Source: Streptomyces adustus (GTDB lineage Bacteria > Actinomycetota > Actinomycetes > Streptomycetales > Streptomycetaceae). From it: 56,952 nt of DNA. The translations under genes and the position numbers were made by a program. Shown piece after piece: positions 8,452-16,730 of the stretch (its first letter is position 1; each line of letters starts with the position of its first letter). Under the pieces are notes generated by a model. It ran no database searches. It was not told where the DNA came from and worked only from the letters and a program-made list of their open reading frames with translations. The stretch is taken from contig NZ_VJZD01000028.1 of assembly GCF_009377175.1 (NCBI RefSeq), positions 1 through 56,952 of the forward strand. Direction: 5' to 3'.

Positions 8452-9389
8452 CCTTCGAACCTAGAATTCGTCAAGTTGAGTCGACGCGCGTAACTGGCCA
8501 GCGAAATCAGGCATGAGAAAAGCGCGATCGATGATGGGCTTCATCAAGGCTGGAAGCAGCCGGAAGACCTGAGTCTTCCGTACGAGCGGCCACCGAAAGA
8601 CGTGCCGAAACCGTGCGGTTCCAGGCCGGCGCTCAGGGCCTTTCCGGACATCGGAGCCACGGGGTCAGCGCTCGCTCAAAGGACCGTACCGACATGCCTT
8701 TTACGCCTCCCCCGAATCCATCCGTACGGCTGCGACGACCCTGCACCTTCCCCCCTGGGAGGTGTTGCTCTGGTCGGAACAAGTCAATCGTCTGCGTGGT
8801 GAATCGGAACGTACACGACGGAGATGACCGACGCGACATCGAGAAATGGGTCGCCCTGCCCCCTGTGGGCGCATTTGTCTCCGCCGCACTCTCGGCCATC
8901 CCGGCCCGGCTGATGCGTTGCGAGATGCAAATAGGGAGACGGCGCTCCGGTTTTCTGCTACTAACGTGGCGCTGGCGCAGAAGGTAGGGCACTTCATTCC
9001 GTCGATATCGCAGCAGCCTGATCCGGGGAGGCCGAAGAGAATCGGCCAGGAGGCTCGGGGGAGCGTGCATGGTTCCGGCCGTCTGCGGCAGTGAATGCGC
9101 CGTACAGCTATTTCTGAGTGGCTGTCGGCGGACGACGGCGGGGCCGTAAAAGAGCGTTCACGAAGCTGCAACGGATGGCGCTACCGGATTACTTGGCACC
9201 GTTTCATCGGGGGCTTCGGCGTATCCGTGGGACGTCGAGCTCGCGGCTGCGCGGGCTCCAGGCGTACTGGCTGCCGGCGACGGCCGCACTCGCGCCGGTC
9301 CTGGCAACCGCGAGGCTGACCGCCGTGCCTGCGCGCCCCTTTCCGCCCTGCCGGCGGCCTCTGAAAATGGGCGTACTGAGCCACGTGAT
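8452..9389. other. Long gene-free stretch between NRPS operon and whiB-like gene
   Basis: Nearly 1 kb without a recognisable gene. Open frames on both strands give arginine- and serine-rich sequences without motifs. The part next to 8451 must hold the promoter of the NRPS operon (minus strand), but I see no convincing -35/-10 pair. The composition around 8455-8560 is less GC-rich than the flanking genes, as expected of a promoter. A small RNA or a decayed gene cannot be excluded. Confidence 0.5.
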
Positions 9390-9421
9390 GTCAACGGGAC
9401 TGTCAGTCAACGGGATTGTCC
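9390..9421. repeat. 16-bp tandem repeat upstream of whiB-like gene
   Basis: Two adjacent 16-bp units, GTCAACGGGACTGTCA and GTCAACGGGATTGTCC, differ at two positions. They sit about 100 bp before the whiB-like start. Tandem sites one and a half helical turns apart may be bound by a regulator. No function is proven. Confidence 0.5.
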
Positions 9422-9523
9422 AGGCCCCCGGCGGTGCACCGCTGCTGTGCGGTTGGCGTACCGTCAACGCATTGCATGTGTAGGCGGGTCGGCTGCGCGA
9501 GCCGGGGGAGGACGGTACCGGAG

Positions 9524-9850
9524 ATGACTACGAGCGAGGTCGACTGGACAGCACGGGCAGTGTGCCGCTCCGCCGATCCCGACGAGCTCTTCGTCGAAGG
9601 CGCAGCGCAGAACAGGGCGAAGGCGGTCTGCAGCGCTTGCCCGGTACGCACGGAGTGTCTTGCTCACGCCCTGGACAACCGTATCGAGCACGGTGTCTGG
9701 GGAGGCATGACGGAACGTGAGAGGCGCAGCCTCCTGCGGCGACGTCCGACCGTGACCTCCTGGCGAGGCCTGCTGGAGGCCGCACGCGCGGAACACAGGC
9801 GCAACAGCGGACAGTGCGAAACCGAACACCGGCTCGACGAGACCGGGTAG
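9524..9850 (+). CDS. WhiB-family iron-sulfur regulator
   Basis: A 108-residue Wbl protein. These actinobacterial proteins bind a [4Fe-4S] cluster and modulate sigma-factor-dependent transcription in development, redox response or antibiotic control. Seen: four cysteines (14, 36, 39, 45) in the spacing C-x21-CxxCx5C (VCRSADPDELF ... VCSACPVRTEC), then the GVWGGMTERERR turn and a basic tail for DNA contact. The ATG at 9524 places the first cysteine at residue 14, as is usual. A longer frame begins at 9416 but has extra cysteines not seen in the family. It stands alone between the gene-free region and a divergent-facing small gene. It could control the NRPS operon, which starts 1.1 kb away on the other strand, but this is only proximity. 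Confidence 0.9.
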   Translation: MTTSEVDWTARAVCRSADPDELFVEGAAQNRAKAVCSACPVRTECLAHALDNRIEHGVWGGMTERERRSLLRRRPTVTSWRGLLEAARAEHRRNSGQCETEHRLDETG

Positions 9851-9982
9851 TCGTCGTCATCCGTGCCGCCGGTCCAGGCGGCGCGGATGGCGTCCACTGG
9901 CCTGCGGATCTCCGCCATGCGGCCCTTCGCGGCGGTGGCCGTCGCGCGCCCTTACTTGCAGAAGGCGAGCCCTCCGGCCCGG

Positions 9983-10378
9983 TCAGGCGGGGGTGAAAGC
10001 CTCCTCGGGGGCGTCGTCGAGGACGAATCCGTTGTCGAGGCGGACACGGACCGTGACGCGGAGCATCTGTCGCTGGTAGGCGACCCATGGCTCTTCCAGG
10101 GCCTCCACCTGCTCCTCCAATTGCTTTCTGCTCGCCGGCGGCATCTGGTGGCCGAAGTCTTCGAGGAGCGACTTGAGGCGCAGGTACTCACGCACCTCCT
10201 GGCTCTGCTGCCGGTGATGCTCGTCCACACGCTCGACAGTGCCCTCGATGCCGGCAGCCAGGGCCACGGAAGCGGCGAAGACACCCGCCTCCTCCGGGAG
10301 TTCCCCGGCCGGCGTCACCGACCCGGCCAACCGCAGATCCATCGCCAGCCGCACCCGTTCGCCCACGTTCAGCGTCAT
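9983..10378 (-). CDS. Small hypothetical protein
   Basis: A 131-residue protein that I do not recognise. The ATG at 10378 has GAAGG 5 nt upstream and is preferred over a longer frame whose first 48 residues are low-complexity. The N-terminus reads MTLNVGERVRLAMDLRLAGS; the middle (about 45-95) is rich in Glu, Gln and Arg and probably helical, with a possible coiled coil around EQVEALEEPWVAYQRQ. The C-terminus has alternating Val and Arg residues, likely a strand. No signal peptide or membrane segment. It is a single gene, convergent with the whiB-like gene. Confidence 0.6.
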   Translation of the reverse strand: MTLNVGERVRLAMDLRLAGSVTPAGELPEEAGVFAASVALAAGIEGTVERVDEHHRQQSQEVREYLRLKSLLEDFGHQMPPASRKQLEEQVEALEEPWVAYQRQMLRVTVRVRLDNGFVLDDAPEEAFTPA

Positions 10379-10605
10379 CGATCCTTCGTCCTCCTCGTCG
10401 GTCACCGGCGATCCGGTACGTGGGGCATGGACAGGCGTACCGGAGAGGGCAAGATCATCCCACCCTCGACGGCACGATCTCCCGGACGGCCCGCGATTTC
10501 GCCCCGCAGCCGACGCCTTCACCCGGTTGACCGGCGCCCGGGACCGGGGCCTCGGACGTCGACAAGATCCTCGCCGCAGTTCCGCAGAGGGGGACGGCGG
10601 TGGTC

Positions 10606-10920
10606 TCAGGTCCCTCCTGTCGACGAGAGGGCTGTGTGGTGCCCGGCACGCAGCCGGGTCGGCGTCCGTCGGCCGCGCTCGATCAGCTCGGGATCGCTGT
10701 GGGCGGTGCCGTAGGCGATCCCGCTCACCGCGTCGAGGGCCATGTCGATGGTCATCCGGGCCTCCTCGGTTGCGGTCAGACGTCTGCCGTATCCGGACAG
10801 GAATGCTTCGAACAGGTCGGGGCGGCCGTCCCAGGCGTCGGAGAGGCGGACCAGATCGCGCACGGCAGGCCCCGGCTCACCGCGTTCGAAGTCGATCACG
10901 ACCAGGACGTCTTCGGCCCC
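10606..10920 (-). pseudogene. C-terminal fragment of an aminoglycoside-phosphotransferase-like kinase
   Basis: The translated minus strand has VLVVIDFERGEPGPAVRDL and LFEAFLSGYGRRLTA, the Mg-binding IDFE(R)G strand and the following helices of APH-fold kinases. The catalytic loop (HGDLHxxN) and the whole N-lobe are missing. Immediately upstream the sequence changes to the beginning of a Nudix protein in another frame. The simplest reading is a deletion that removed the front of the kinase and the back of the Nudix gene. It is probably non-functional. Confidence 0.55.
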
Positions 10921-10988
10921 GTGGCGGTCTCGCGGCGCAGGATCAGATGGACGTCCACCGGCTCGGTGTGCCGCTGTCCGCCGCTCAT
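10917..10988 (-). pseudogene. N-terminal stub of a Nudix hydrolase
   Basis: An ATG at 10988 opens MSGGQRHTEPVDVHLILRRE, the first strand typical of stand-alone Streptomyces Nudix proteins. The Nudix box never follows: after about 24 codons the frame passes into kinase-derived sequence and soon stops. Taken with the kinase tail it marks a deletion junction near 10917-10923. Confidence 0.45.
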
Positions 10989-11091
10989 CGTGCACCGCCC
11001 GGACGCCCGGCGAGCAGGACCGTGCACAGGGCCTCCGCTGCCCGCGGTCCGTCGACCGCGGGCGGATCCGGGACGGACGTGGGTGGGCAGG

Positions 11092-12387
11092 TCACGTGGA
11101 TGCTCCCTCGTGGAGTGGGCGGGGGAGGGGAAGGTGCCAGGACAGACGACCGCACGCCGATACGGCCCGCTGGCGACCGTCCGGCTCGAAGAGGAGACGG
11201 TAGCGGCCGGGACTGCCGGCCGCCCGCCATCGGATGGCCAGGTCCTGGAGTTCCTTCCAGATGTCGCGCGGACCGTGGACGGTGACGTCCCAGCGAGAGC
11301 GCCCGACCGGCTCCACCCGGAGCCACGACCCGCAGCCGGGGGCGCCGATGGAGAGGGGCTCGGCGCCGAAGTCGCGCACCAGCCCGCCGAGGAGGTGGTC
11401 CGCTGCCAGCCACAGGCCGCGGTCGGTGTCCGCGGGCGGCGCCAGCATGCTTCGCTGGGTCCAGCTGCCCTGCTCGTCGGCGATGCGCTGCCTGAACTCC
11501 TCGTCGAGCCGGATCCGTTGCATGCCGTGCCCCGCCCGGTGGGCGAACTCCACAGCCCGCAGCTCCGCCGTGACCTGCCCGTCGGCGGTGCGCTCGACGA
11601 CGGCGAGGGCGGGCCACGACGGGGACGCGCTGGTGATGTGCGCCAGCAGCCGGCCCCCGGGGGCAAGCTGCTCGACGAGCGCCGCCGGCACGCGCTGCAT
11701 CGCGTACGACACGAAGATGCGGTCGAACGGCGCCCGCGCCGGACACCCCTCGTCCCCGGACCCGCACACCACGCCCGGCCGCAGGCCCAGGTCGGCCAGC
11801 CGGACGGCGGCCGCGTCGGTGAGGTGCCGGTCCCGGTCGAGGGTGACCACCCCCTGGTCACCGCAGATCCGACAGGCCACCGCGGCGGTCACCCCCGCGC
11901 CCGTCCCGACGTCCAGCACCCGTTGACCTGCGCGCAGCTCCAACTCCTGCAACAGCGAGGCGGTCAGGCCCACCACCGTCGACATCGACGTGATCGACGC
12001 CCCCGACCGCGTCCCGCGCCCCCGGCCAAGCAGCGCCTCCCCGTCGTGCTGGACGAGCACACTGGCCCCGCCGTACAGCAGCCCGAGCAGCTCGGGGCGG
12101 TCCTGTGGCACCGACCAGTCCAACAGCTCCCACCGCGGCGGCTCCTCACCCGGGGCGCCGCGTCGTACGTACGCCTGCGGCATCAGCACCTCGCGGGGCA
12201 GCGTCAGCAGCGCGTCGCGCACCGGCCCGGGCCGCAGCCCGTCGTTCCGTTCCAGCTCGGCGACCATCGCCGCCCGCGCGGCGGCCGGATCCACCTCGGC
12301 GCCCGAAGGCGGGTCGTCGTCGGCCGGCCGTCCCGCTCGGCCCGGTGTCCGGCCGGCCGTGGGCGGACTCGCGTCCAGGGTGCTCAT
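11092..12387 (-). CDS. PCMT-type SAM-dependent methyltransferase
   Basis: A 431-residue methyltransferase whose middle resembles protein-L-isoaspartate O-methyltransferase. Seen: a helical entry (VAELERNDGLRPGPVRDALL, about 42-61), LPREVLMPQAY, SGASITSMSTVVGL (substrate loop of the PCMT family), motif I VLDVGTGAGVTAAVA, and LAPGGRLLAHI. A C-terminal extension of about 180 residues follows; such extensions are seen in methyltransferases of ribosomal-peptide modification systems (knowledge of families; the assignment here is inference). The ATG at 12387 overlaps the stop of the upstream Nudix gene (ATGA). It is the third member of a unit with a 31-codon ORF and the triple-Nudix gene. General protein repair is the alternative, but the extra domain and coupling argue against it. 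Confidence 0.82.
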   Translation of the reverse strand: MSTLDASPPTAGRTPGRAGRPADDDPPSGAEVDPAAARAAMVAELERNDGLRPGPVRDALLTLPREVLMPQAYVRRGAPGEEPPRWELLDWSVPQDRPELLGLLYGGASVLVQHDGEALLGRGRGTRSGASITSMSTVVGLTASLLQELELRAGQRVLDVGTGAGVTAAVACRICGDQGVVTLDRDRHLTDAAAVRLADLGLRPGVVCGSGDEGCPARAPFDRIFVSYAMQRVPAALVEQLAPGGRLLAHITSASPSWPALAVVERTADGQVTAELRAVEFAHRAGHGMQRIRLDEEFRQRIADEQGSWTQRSMLAPPADTDRGLWLAADHLLGGLVRDFGAEPLSIGAPGCGSWLRVEPVGRSRWDVTVHGPRDIWKELQDLAIRWRAAGSPGRYRLLFEPDGRQRAVSACGRLSWHLPLPRPLHEGAST

Positions 12388-13868
12388 CGCTCGTCCCAGC
12401 CCATCTGCGAGTACAGGCGCCCGGCGAGCACCCCGTCGATCGCCTGACGGGTGTAGGGCACGACGGCGGCCGGGAGATCCTTGGGATTCCACCATCGCCA
12501 CTCCACGCACCGGTCGGGCTCCAGTACGGCCGGGGTGCCGGTCCACGAGCGCGCCCGGAAGACGAGGCTGATACGCGGACGGGCCGTCGGCGAGTCCACG
12601 AGGTGGACGAGGTGTACGAGTTCCACGTCGCCCGGGTCGATGATCAGCCCGGCCTCCTCCCGGGCCTCCCTGAGCAGGCAGTTGATCGCCTCCTCCCGCT
12701 CGCAGTGCCCGGCCAGGAAGTGCCAAGTGCTGCCCGCGTACGCCGAGTCGGGGTGGCGCAGGCCGAGGAGGATCCGGCCGTGGTTGTCCTCCAGGTAGAG
12801 GTGGACCCCGATGATGTGGAGCTCGGTCCCCTCCGGCGCCTCGTCGCGCAGCAGCCGCGTCGTGGCGGGCGGGCCGTCGGCGGGGGCATGCTCGGCCGCG
12901 TGCCGGCGGATCAGGTCAGCGAGACCGGGACTGAGGCGCAGTTGCTCCAGTGCGTCCGGGGCGAACCACCGCAGCAGCACCCCCTCTCGTAGATCCACCG
13001 TCTCCGGATCACCGTTCCAGCGGCCCTCGAAGACCTGGATCGGCACCGCGAAGCCGTCGGTACTCGTCGCTTCCTCCAGGGCGTACGGCGTCAGGGCGTC
13101 GACCTTCAGACCCGGGACCTCTTCGGCGAGCTCCCGCCGCAGGGTCGCCTCCAGACTGGTGTCCTGCATCGTGCGGCCGCCCCCGAGGAGAGCGAACCTG
13201 TCGGGGGCCCAGATGCCTGCACGCTGGTCCCGCAGGTGCAGCAGGTATCTGCCGTGGCCGTCGTGGATCAGAGCGGAGGCGTTGACGGGCTCCGGCCGCC
13301 CGTCGAGGCCCTGGGCCCGGGCGTCCAGGAGCTTGGCGTGCAAGGTCGGGGACCTGACGTCGGCGAGGTCGAGCCACCGGGCGTCGGTGACCTCCGCGTG
13401 CCGCAACCTGAGCTGCGGATGCCGCTCGGGCACGAGGTGGAAGACGAAGCGGAAGTCAAAATGCCGGTGTTCGCCTTCACCTCTGGCGGGGTCGGCGTGG
13501 ATGTCGTGGACGTCGATGTCGATCGGAGCGCCGAGGAACTGCGGAGTCAGGCACAGGTCGCCCGCCCTGATGCCGGTCTCCTCGCACACTTCGCGCAGGG
13601 CCGCGGCCAGGAGGGTCCGGTCGTCCTCGACGTGGCCGCCCGGGGCGAGGAGCAGTCCCGTGACCTTGTGGCCGATGTGCAGGACGCGCTGTTCACGGTC
13701 GACGACCGCCGCGCTGCACGTGACGTGGCCGGGGAGCGTGGCACGGTCGGTCGGGTCGGCGGGGCCGTCCAGCAGGGACAGCAGCCCGGCGAGGGACTCC
13801 CGCTCGTGCGGATGCCGGGCCAGGTAGGCCTCGGTGGTCGTGCGGATGTGGGAACGGGTGAGCGGCAC
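12384..13868 (-). CDS. Three-domain Nudix protein
   Basis: A 494-residue protein made of three Nudix domains in a row. Box 1 is GGHVEDDRTLLAAALREVCEE; box 2 (RRELAEEVPGL after FALLGGG) is degenerate; box 3 is LAGHCEREEAINCLLREAREE. Nudix enzymes cleave a nucleoside diphosphate linked to another group; the REUxEE core that holds Mg2+ is present in all three, but the Gly/Glu upstream of it is altered in the first two. Domain 3 may be the active one. The GTG at 13868, with GAGGTGA a few bases upstream, is a better start than the TTG nine codons earlier, which lacks a ribosome site. It directly follows the 31-codon ORF and is coupled to the methyltransferase. Substrate unknown. Confidence 0.85.
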   Translation of the reverse strand: MPLTRSHIRTTTEAYLARHPHERESLAGLLSLLDGPADPTDRATLPGHVTCSAAVVDREQRVLHIGHKVTGLLLAPGGHVEDDRTLLAAALREVCEETGIRAGDLCLTPQFLGAPIDIDVHDIHADPARGEGEHRHFDFRFVFHLVPERHPQLRLRHAEVTDARWLDLADVRSPTLHAKLLDARAQGLDGRPEPVNASALIHDGHGRYLLHLRDQRAGIWAPDRFALLGGGRTMQDTSLEATLRRELAEEVPGLKVDALTPYALEEATSTDGFAVPIQVFEGRWNGDPETVDLREGVLLRWFAPDALEQLRLSPGLADLIRRHAAEHAPADGPPATTRLLRDEAPEGTELHIIGVHLYLEDNHGRILLGLRHPDSAYAGSTWHFLAGHCEREEAINCLLREAREEAGLIIDPGDVELVHLVHLVDSPTARPRISLVFRARSWTGTPAVLEPDRCVEWRWWNPKDLPAAVVPYTRQAIDGVLAGRLYSQMGWDER

Positions 13869-13872
13869 GTCA

Positions 13873-13968
13873 TCACCTCGGGATTGTGTCGTCAACGCCG
13901 TACCTGCTCACGCCGGGCCGCCGTTCGATTCCGGGAGGCTGCTGCAAGGGGGCAGGGGCGAGACGCAT
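13873..13968 (-). CDS. Candidate 31-residue peptide
   Basis: An ATG with an excellent ribosome site (GGAGGA, 6 nt spacer) opens 31 codons. The peptide starts MRLAPAPLQQ, continues PPGIERRPGVSRYG, and ends DDTIPR. Its TGA stop lies 4 nt before the GTG of the Nudix gene, inside that gene's ribosome site, so the two would be translated together. It has four prolines in the first third, no cysteine, no membrane segment, and an acidic spot near the end. It may be a ribosomal-peptide precursor for the methyltransferase two genes on, or a short leader ORF that controls translation. I do not recognise a family. Confidence 0.55.
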   Translation of the reverse strand: MRLAPAPLQQPPGIERRPGVSRYGVDDTIPR

Positions 13969-14277
13969 GGCGTGTCCTCCGTCTGGGCAGCGGTGTGGCA
14001 CTGATGCTCTGAAAACGCGGCCCACCAGGTCCCGTCACGGTCCGATCGAAGGGCAATCGATGAACGGGAGTTCTATTCTCGCGGGCAGGGCGCTCGGACT
14101 CAGGGCGCTCCGAGGTGGACTTCGCGGCCGAGGCGGTCGCCGGAGGACCGCGCAGCCGCGGTTACCCCGCGCGGCGACCCATGAACTTGGTCGGCGTTGG
14201 CGCACTTGGTGTCCCGGCTTGGGAAACTGCGAGCATTCGGGAGGTGGTTCGGATGGACGTCCCTCGGTTCCGCGGTT
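13969..14277. other. Intergenic region, promoter of the peptide-Nudix-methyltransferase operon
   Basis: About 310 bp without a convincing gene. It should contain the minus-strand promoter of the operon that begins at 13968 and the 3' flank of the DUF6221 gene. No clear operator or hairpin was seen. Confidence 0.4.
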
Positions 14278-14664
14278 CTACCTGTAACGCTCGGGGAAGT
14301 CGCGGTGGTCCTGGTAAGGGAGCGCGAGGTCGAGCAGATCGTCGCACGGCCAGAGGTCGCCGTCGAACTGGCAGTCATCACGGTTGGCCCAGGGACGCTC
14401 GGGGTCGCCTTCGGCGGAACTCAGCGCATGACGGTTCAACACGCGTCGCTTGGCCTCGACTTCGCGCAGCACGCGAGCGGGGTCATGCCGGGCCACGTGC
14501 CGCGCGACGGCGGGATGGAAACCTGCGAGGCTGACCTGGCAGAAATCGACGGTGTCCCCAGAGGCGACCCACTCTCCGCAACACCCGGCCCCGTCGCAGC
14601 GTCGGGCCAGGTCGGCCTCTTCGTCCAAGCGAGCATTGAGGAACACCACCAGGTCGTTGTCCAT
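14278..14664 (-). CDS. DUF6221 family protein
   Basis: A 128-residue protein of a family common in Streptomyces and of unknown function. Diagnostic pieces are VVFLNARLDEEADLARRC at the N-terminus, HVARHDPARVLREVEAKRR in the middle, and the end DLLDLALPYQDHRDF. The ATG at 14664 has GAGG 8 nt upstream and aligns with the usual start; the frame extends 25 codons further without a ribosome site. Unlike the usual tryptophan-centred middle it has Cys-Cys (GAGCCGEW). Single gene; the flanking intervals show no partner. Confidence 0.8.
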   Translation of the reverse strand: MDNDLVVFLNARLDEEADLARRCDGAGCCGEWVASGDTVDFCQVSLAGFHPAVARHVARHDPARVLREVEAKRRVLNRHALSSAEGDPERPWANRDDCQFDGDLWPCDDLLDLALPYQDHRDFPERYR

Positions 14665-14863
14665 GAGGGCATCCTCGACCATCGACCGGGCGCCGGCACT
14701 TGGTTTGCGGCGGTCGCTCGCCTTCGGGGCTCGGACCACAGCACTTCCAACTGTCGTAGTGGAGTGGTGGAGCGCGTGCAGGGGAGTTCACCTGCGTTCC
14801 CGGCGGCTGCTGATCCCGCACCCTGGCGCGGTAGTCGTGCAGAGCTACGGCCACCAGGGGTAG

Positions 14864-15178
14864 TCAGCCTGGCAGATGCCATTCGTCGAGGCGGATCTTC
14901 ACCTGGAGGTTGTGGTCCGCGTGCCAGATCACCTCACCGACGACGGTGGCACCCAAGGCAGGCAGTTCCATGGGATGAGGCATAGCGGTGATCTCGGCAA
15001 GGCCGACTGCATTCGGCACGCCGTCGAGGAGGAGGAAGACGCCGAACGGTCGTCGGCCGATGACGCGTCCGCTGACGCGAGACCCAAGGGGTAGTGCGGA
15101 GACGGTTGCCGGCCAGCTCTGCTCTCTGTCATCCGGGGTCGGCATCAGGGAGCGGTCCGGCCAACTGAACTCGGGCAT
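14864..15178 (-). CDS. S1-like RNA-binding domain protein
   Basis: A 104-residue protein with one S1/OB-type beta-barrel. The core LGSRVSGRVIGRRPFGVFLL matches the first two S1 strands with the typical Gly-Val-Phe turn; VGLAEITAMP corresponds to the 'G-hxH-S/I' strand; GATVVGEVIWHADHNLQVKI is the last strand with the Val-x-Val-Lys-Ile end. It probably binds single-stranded RNA or DNA. The ATG at 15178 is preceded by CATGAT exactly 6 nt upstream, so it may be a leaderless transcript. Role in the cell unknown. Confidence 0.7.
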   Translation of the reverse strand: MPEFSWPDRSLMPTPDDREQSWPATVSALPLGSRVSGRVIGRRPFGVFLLLDGVPNAVGLAEITAMPHPMELPALGATVVGEVIWHADHNLQVKIRLDEWHLPG

Positions 15179-15328
15179 TGGCCAATCATGGCTGGAGCGG
15201 CGGGTGTTGTCGACAGGAGGTCGCCGGTCGTGACGGCGACTACCCGCTTCGGCCCCGTCGTCTGGACGGCCCTGAGCGGCGCCGAATGAGACGGATGCCG
15301 GCGTCCGGCCGGTGCGGGTGCGGTCGGC

Positions 15329-15607
15329 CTACAGGCCGCGAAGTGCGTCGTAAAAGTTCCCGTAGACGCTCCAGCAGGTGACGCTGCCGTCGTCGTTCAG
15401 GCTGCCCATGTACCAGTCTTCGTCGTTGACGGCTTTCACCAGACAGAGGTCATGGAATCCCAAGACGATCTCGGGACGGAGCCGCCCGCTTTGTACCGGC
15501 CAGCCCGTTACGACGCGAGCCGTGTGGAGGGGACGGGCCTCCCGGTCGCCGGAGACCCTGCGGATCTCCTCCAGGGTCCAACCTGGCGGTAGCTGACTGC
15601 TTGCCAT
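15329..15607 (-). CDS. Small hypothetical protein
   Basis: A 92-residue protein I do not recognise. The ATG at 15607 gives MASSQLPPGWTLEEIRRVSGD and is preferred because the longer frame runs through a tRNA-like repeat. The C-terminal half, DWYMGSLNDDGSVTCWSVYG, has alternating hydrophobic residues and looks like a small beta-sheet. No signal peptide. It lies just beside the first tRNA-end repeat. Confidence 0.6.
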   Translation of the reverse strand: MASSQLPPGWTLEEIRRVSGDREARPLHTARVVTGWPVQSGRLRPEIVLGFHDLCLVKAVNDEDWYMGSLNDDGSVTCWSVYGNFYDALRGL

Positions 15608-15713
15608 CCAAGCATGATGACAGCCGCACTCGACCGGGTGCGGCACTGGGCCTGGTGGAGGCTCTCTGCCATCGTCCGGGGAGGGCTTCGAGCGGTCGCG
15701 GTGCCATGCGTCT

Positions 15714-15811
15714 GGCACGGCCCCGGACGCGACGAAGGGCCGGCCTGGGAGGCTGACCTCCCGAGCCGGCCCTTCGGCCGGTGCCCCCGGCCGGATTCGA
15801 ACCTGCGGCAC
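15714..15811 (-). repeat. tRNA 3'-end plus terminator, copy 1 (att-like relic)
   Basis: On the minus strand this 98-bp unit holds a T-arm (GTTCGAATCC) and a 3' acceptor strand (GGGGGCAC), followed by a hairpin with arms GAAGGGCCGGC and GCCGGCCCTTC. It is nearly the same as 17921-18018. In this copy the T-stem is mutated, and no D-arm or anticodon arm lies upstream, so it is not a tRNA gene. Such 3'-end copies are left when integrating elements use a tRNA gene as attachment site. Confidence 0.75.
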
Positions 15812-15840
15812 TTGCGACACCGGCACGCAGGGGGCCGCTG

Positions 15841-16371
15841 TCACCACTCGTCGTGGTCGTTGATCACCAGGAAGCTGCCCGCGACACCATCGTCACCGAA
15901 CATGCTCCCGGGGTCGGTACGGGGCACACTGCCAGAGGTCTCGCCGTGGGGACCCACGATGGCGACCGGAGAGCCGCTACAGCTGAAGCCTCGGAAGACC
16001 GCGACGGTCTGCCGGCTGTCATTGAAAATGCTGAAGCCGCCGGAGCTGGCCGCAGTGATGCAGCCATCGGCGAAGGCGGAGTACGTACGTTCGTTGAAGT
16101 AGATCCTTCCGCCGTCCTTGCGACCGTGGTCGCGTCCGCCCTCGTCGTGGCCCTCGTTCCTCTCCCCGCCCGTGTTCCTGTCGCCCGAGGGAGCCGAGAC
16201 TGGAGCGGCTCGGTGCACAGGCTGGGCTGCTCGGTGTACAGGTCGGGACACTCGGTGGACGGACTGGGAGGCCGGGGTGGATGCCACGGTCGGGGCATAG
16301 GTGATGCCGGCGGCTACAAGGGCGGTCGCGCCTATTCCGGTGCCGACCACGGCAAAGGTGAGCGGGGGCAT
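15841..16371 (-). CDS. Secreted hypothetical protein
   Basis: A 176-residue protein with a probable signal sequence or anchor (MPPLTFAVVGTGIGATALVA, residues 1-20, cleavage perhaps near 30). A linker at about 38-58 repeats PVHRAAQ and PVHRAAP. A Gly/Asp/His/Arg-rich stretch follows (about 64-87), then a globular domain with two cysteines (DGCITAASSGGF and RGFSCSGSPVAIVG) that may form a disulfide, and a hydrophilic end. Function unknown. It lies between the two tRNA-end repeats, so it may have come with the integrated element. Confidence 0.65.
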   Translation of the reverse strand: MPPLTFAVVGTGIGATALVAAGITYAPTVASTPASQSVHRVSRPVHRAAQPVHRAAPVSAPSGDRNTGGERNEGHDEGGRDHGRKDGGRIYFNERTYSAFADGCITAASSGGFSIFNDSRQTVAVFRGFSCSGSPVAIVGPHGETSGSVPRTDPGSMFGDDGVAGSFLVINDHDEW

Positions 16372-16730
16372 GTCATTTCTCTCTGTCGGACGGACGTCGG
16401 CCGGGCAACCGAACTGCGATGAACGTACCGACAGCTCTCATGACTGGCATTTCGGACGTATCCCTGGTGTGATGCCATGAGCCCAATCGGGTACCAGCGG
16501 TTCAGGAGCCGTTGCATCGCCCAAGGCCACGGACCAAGATCGGACGCGCTCACCGGCGGACGGGGATCTCGTGGACGATCGCGCACAGCGCGGCTGGGAC
16601 GACGATGTTTGCGGGTTCCACGGGCTGCCCTTTGGACTTGGCCCACGCCGTGCCATCACGAGCGCGAGTAGATCGTCCGATCATTCGGAGCCGCGTCGGC
16701 CATGGCCTTCCACCCGGCAGGATGAATGCC
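16372..16730. other. Intergenic region within the decayed element
   Basis: About 360 bp between divergent genes. No recognisable gene. It must hold the promoters of the secreted protein (minus) and the acetyltransferase (plus). Open frames here are short and without motifs. Confidence 0.4.

Noticed and set aside
9118..9483. 121-residue plus-strand frame before the whiB-like gene
   Set aside because: No ribosome site, no domain, atypical composition, and it overlaps the tandem repeat.
15781..15850. Possible tRNA gene on the minus strand at the GTTCGAATCC motif
   Set aside because: Only the T-arm and the 3' acceptor strand are present; the T-stem is mismatched and no D-arm, anticodon arm or 5' acceptor strand lies upstream. 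Treated as a tRNA-end relic.
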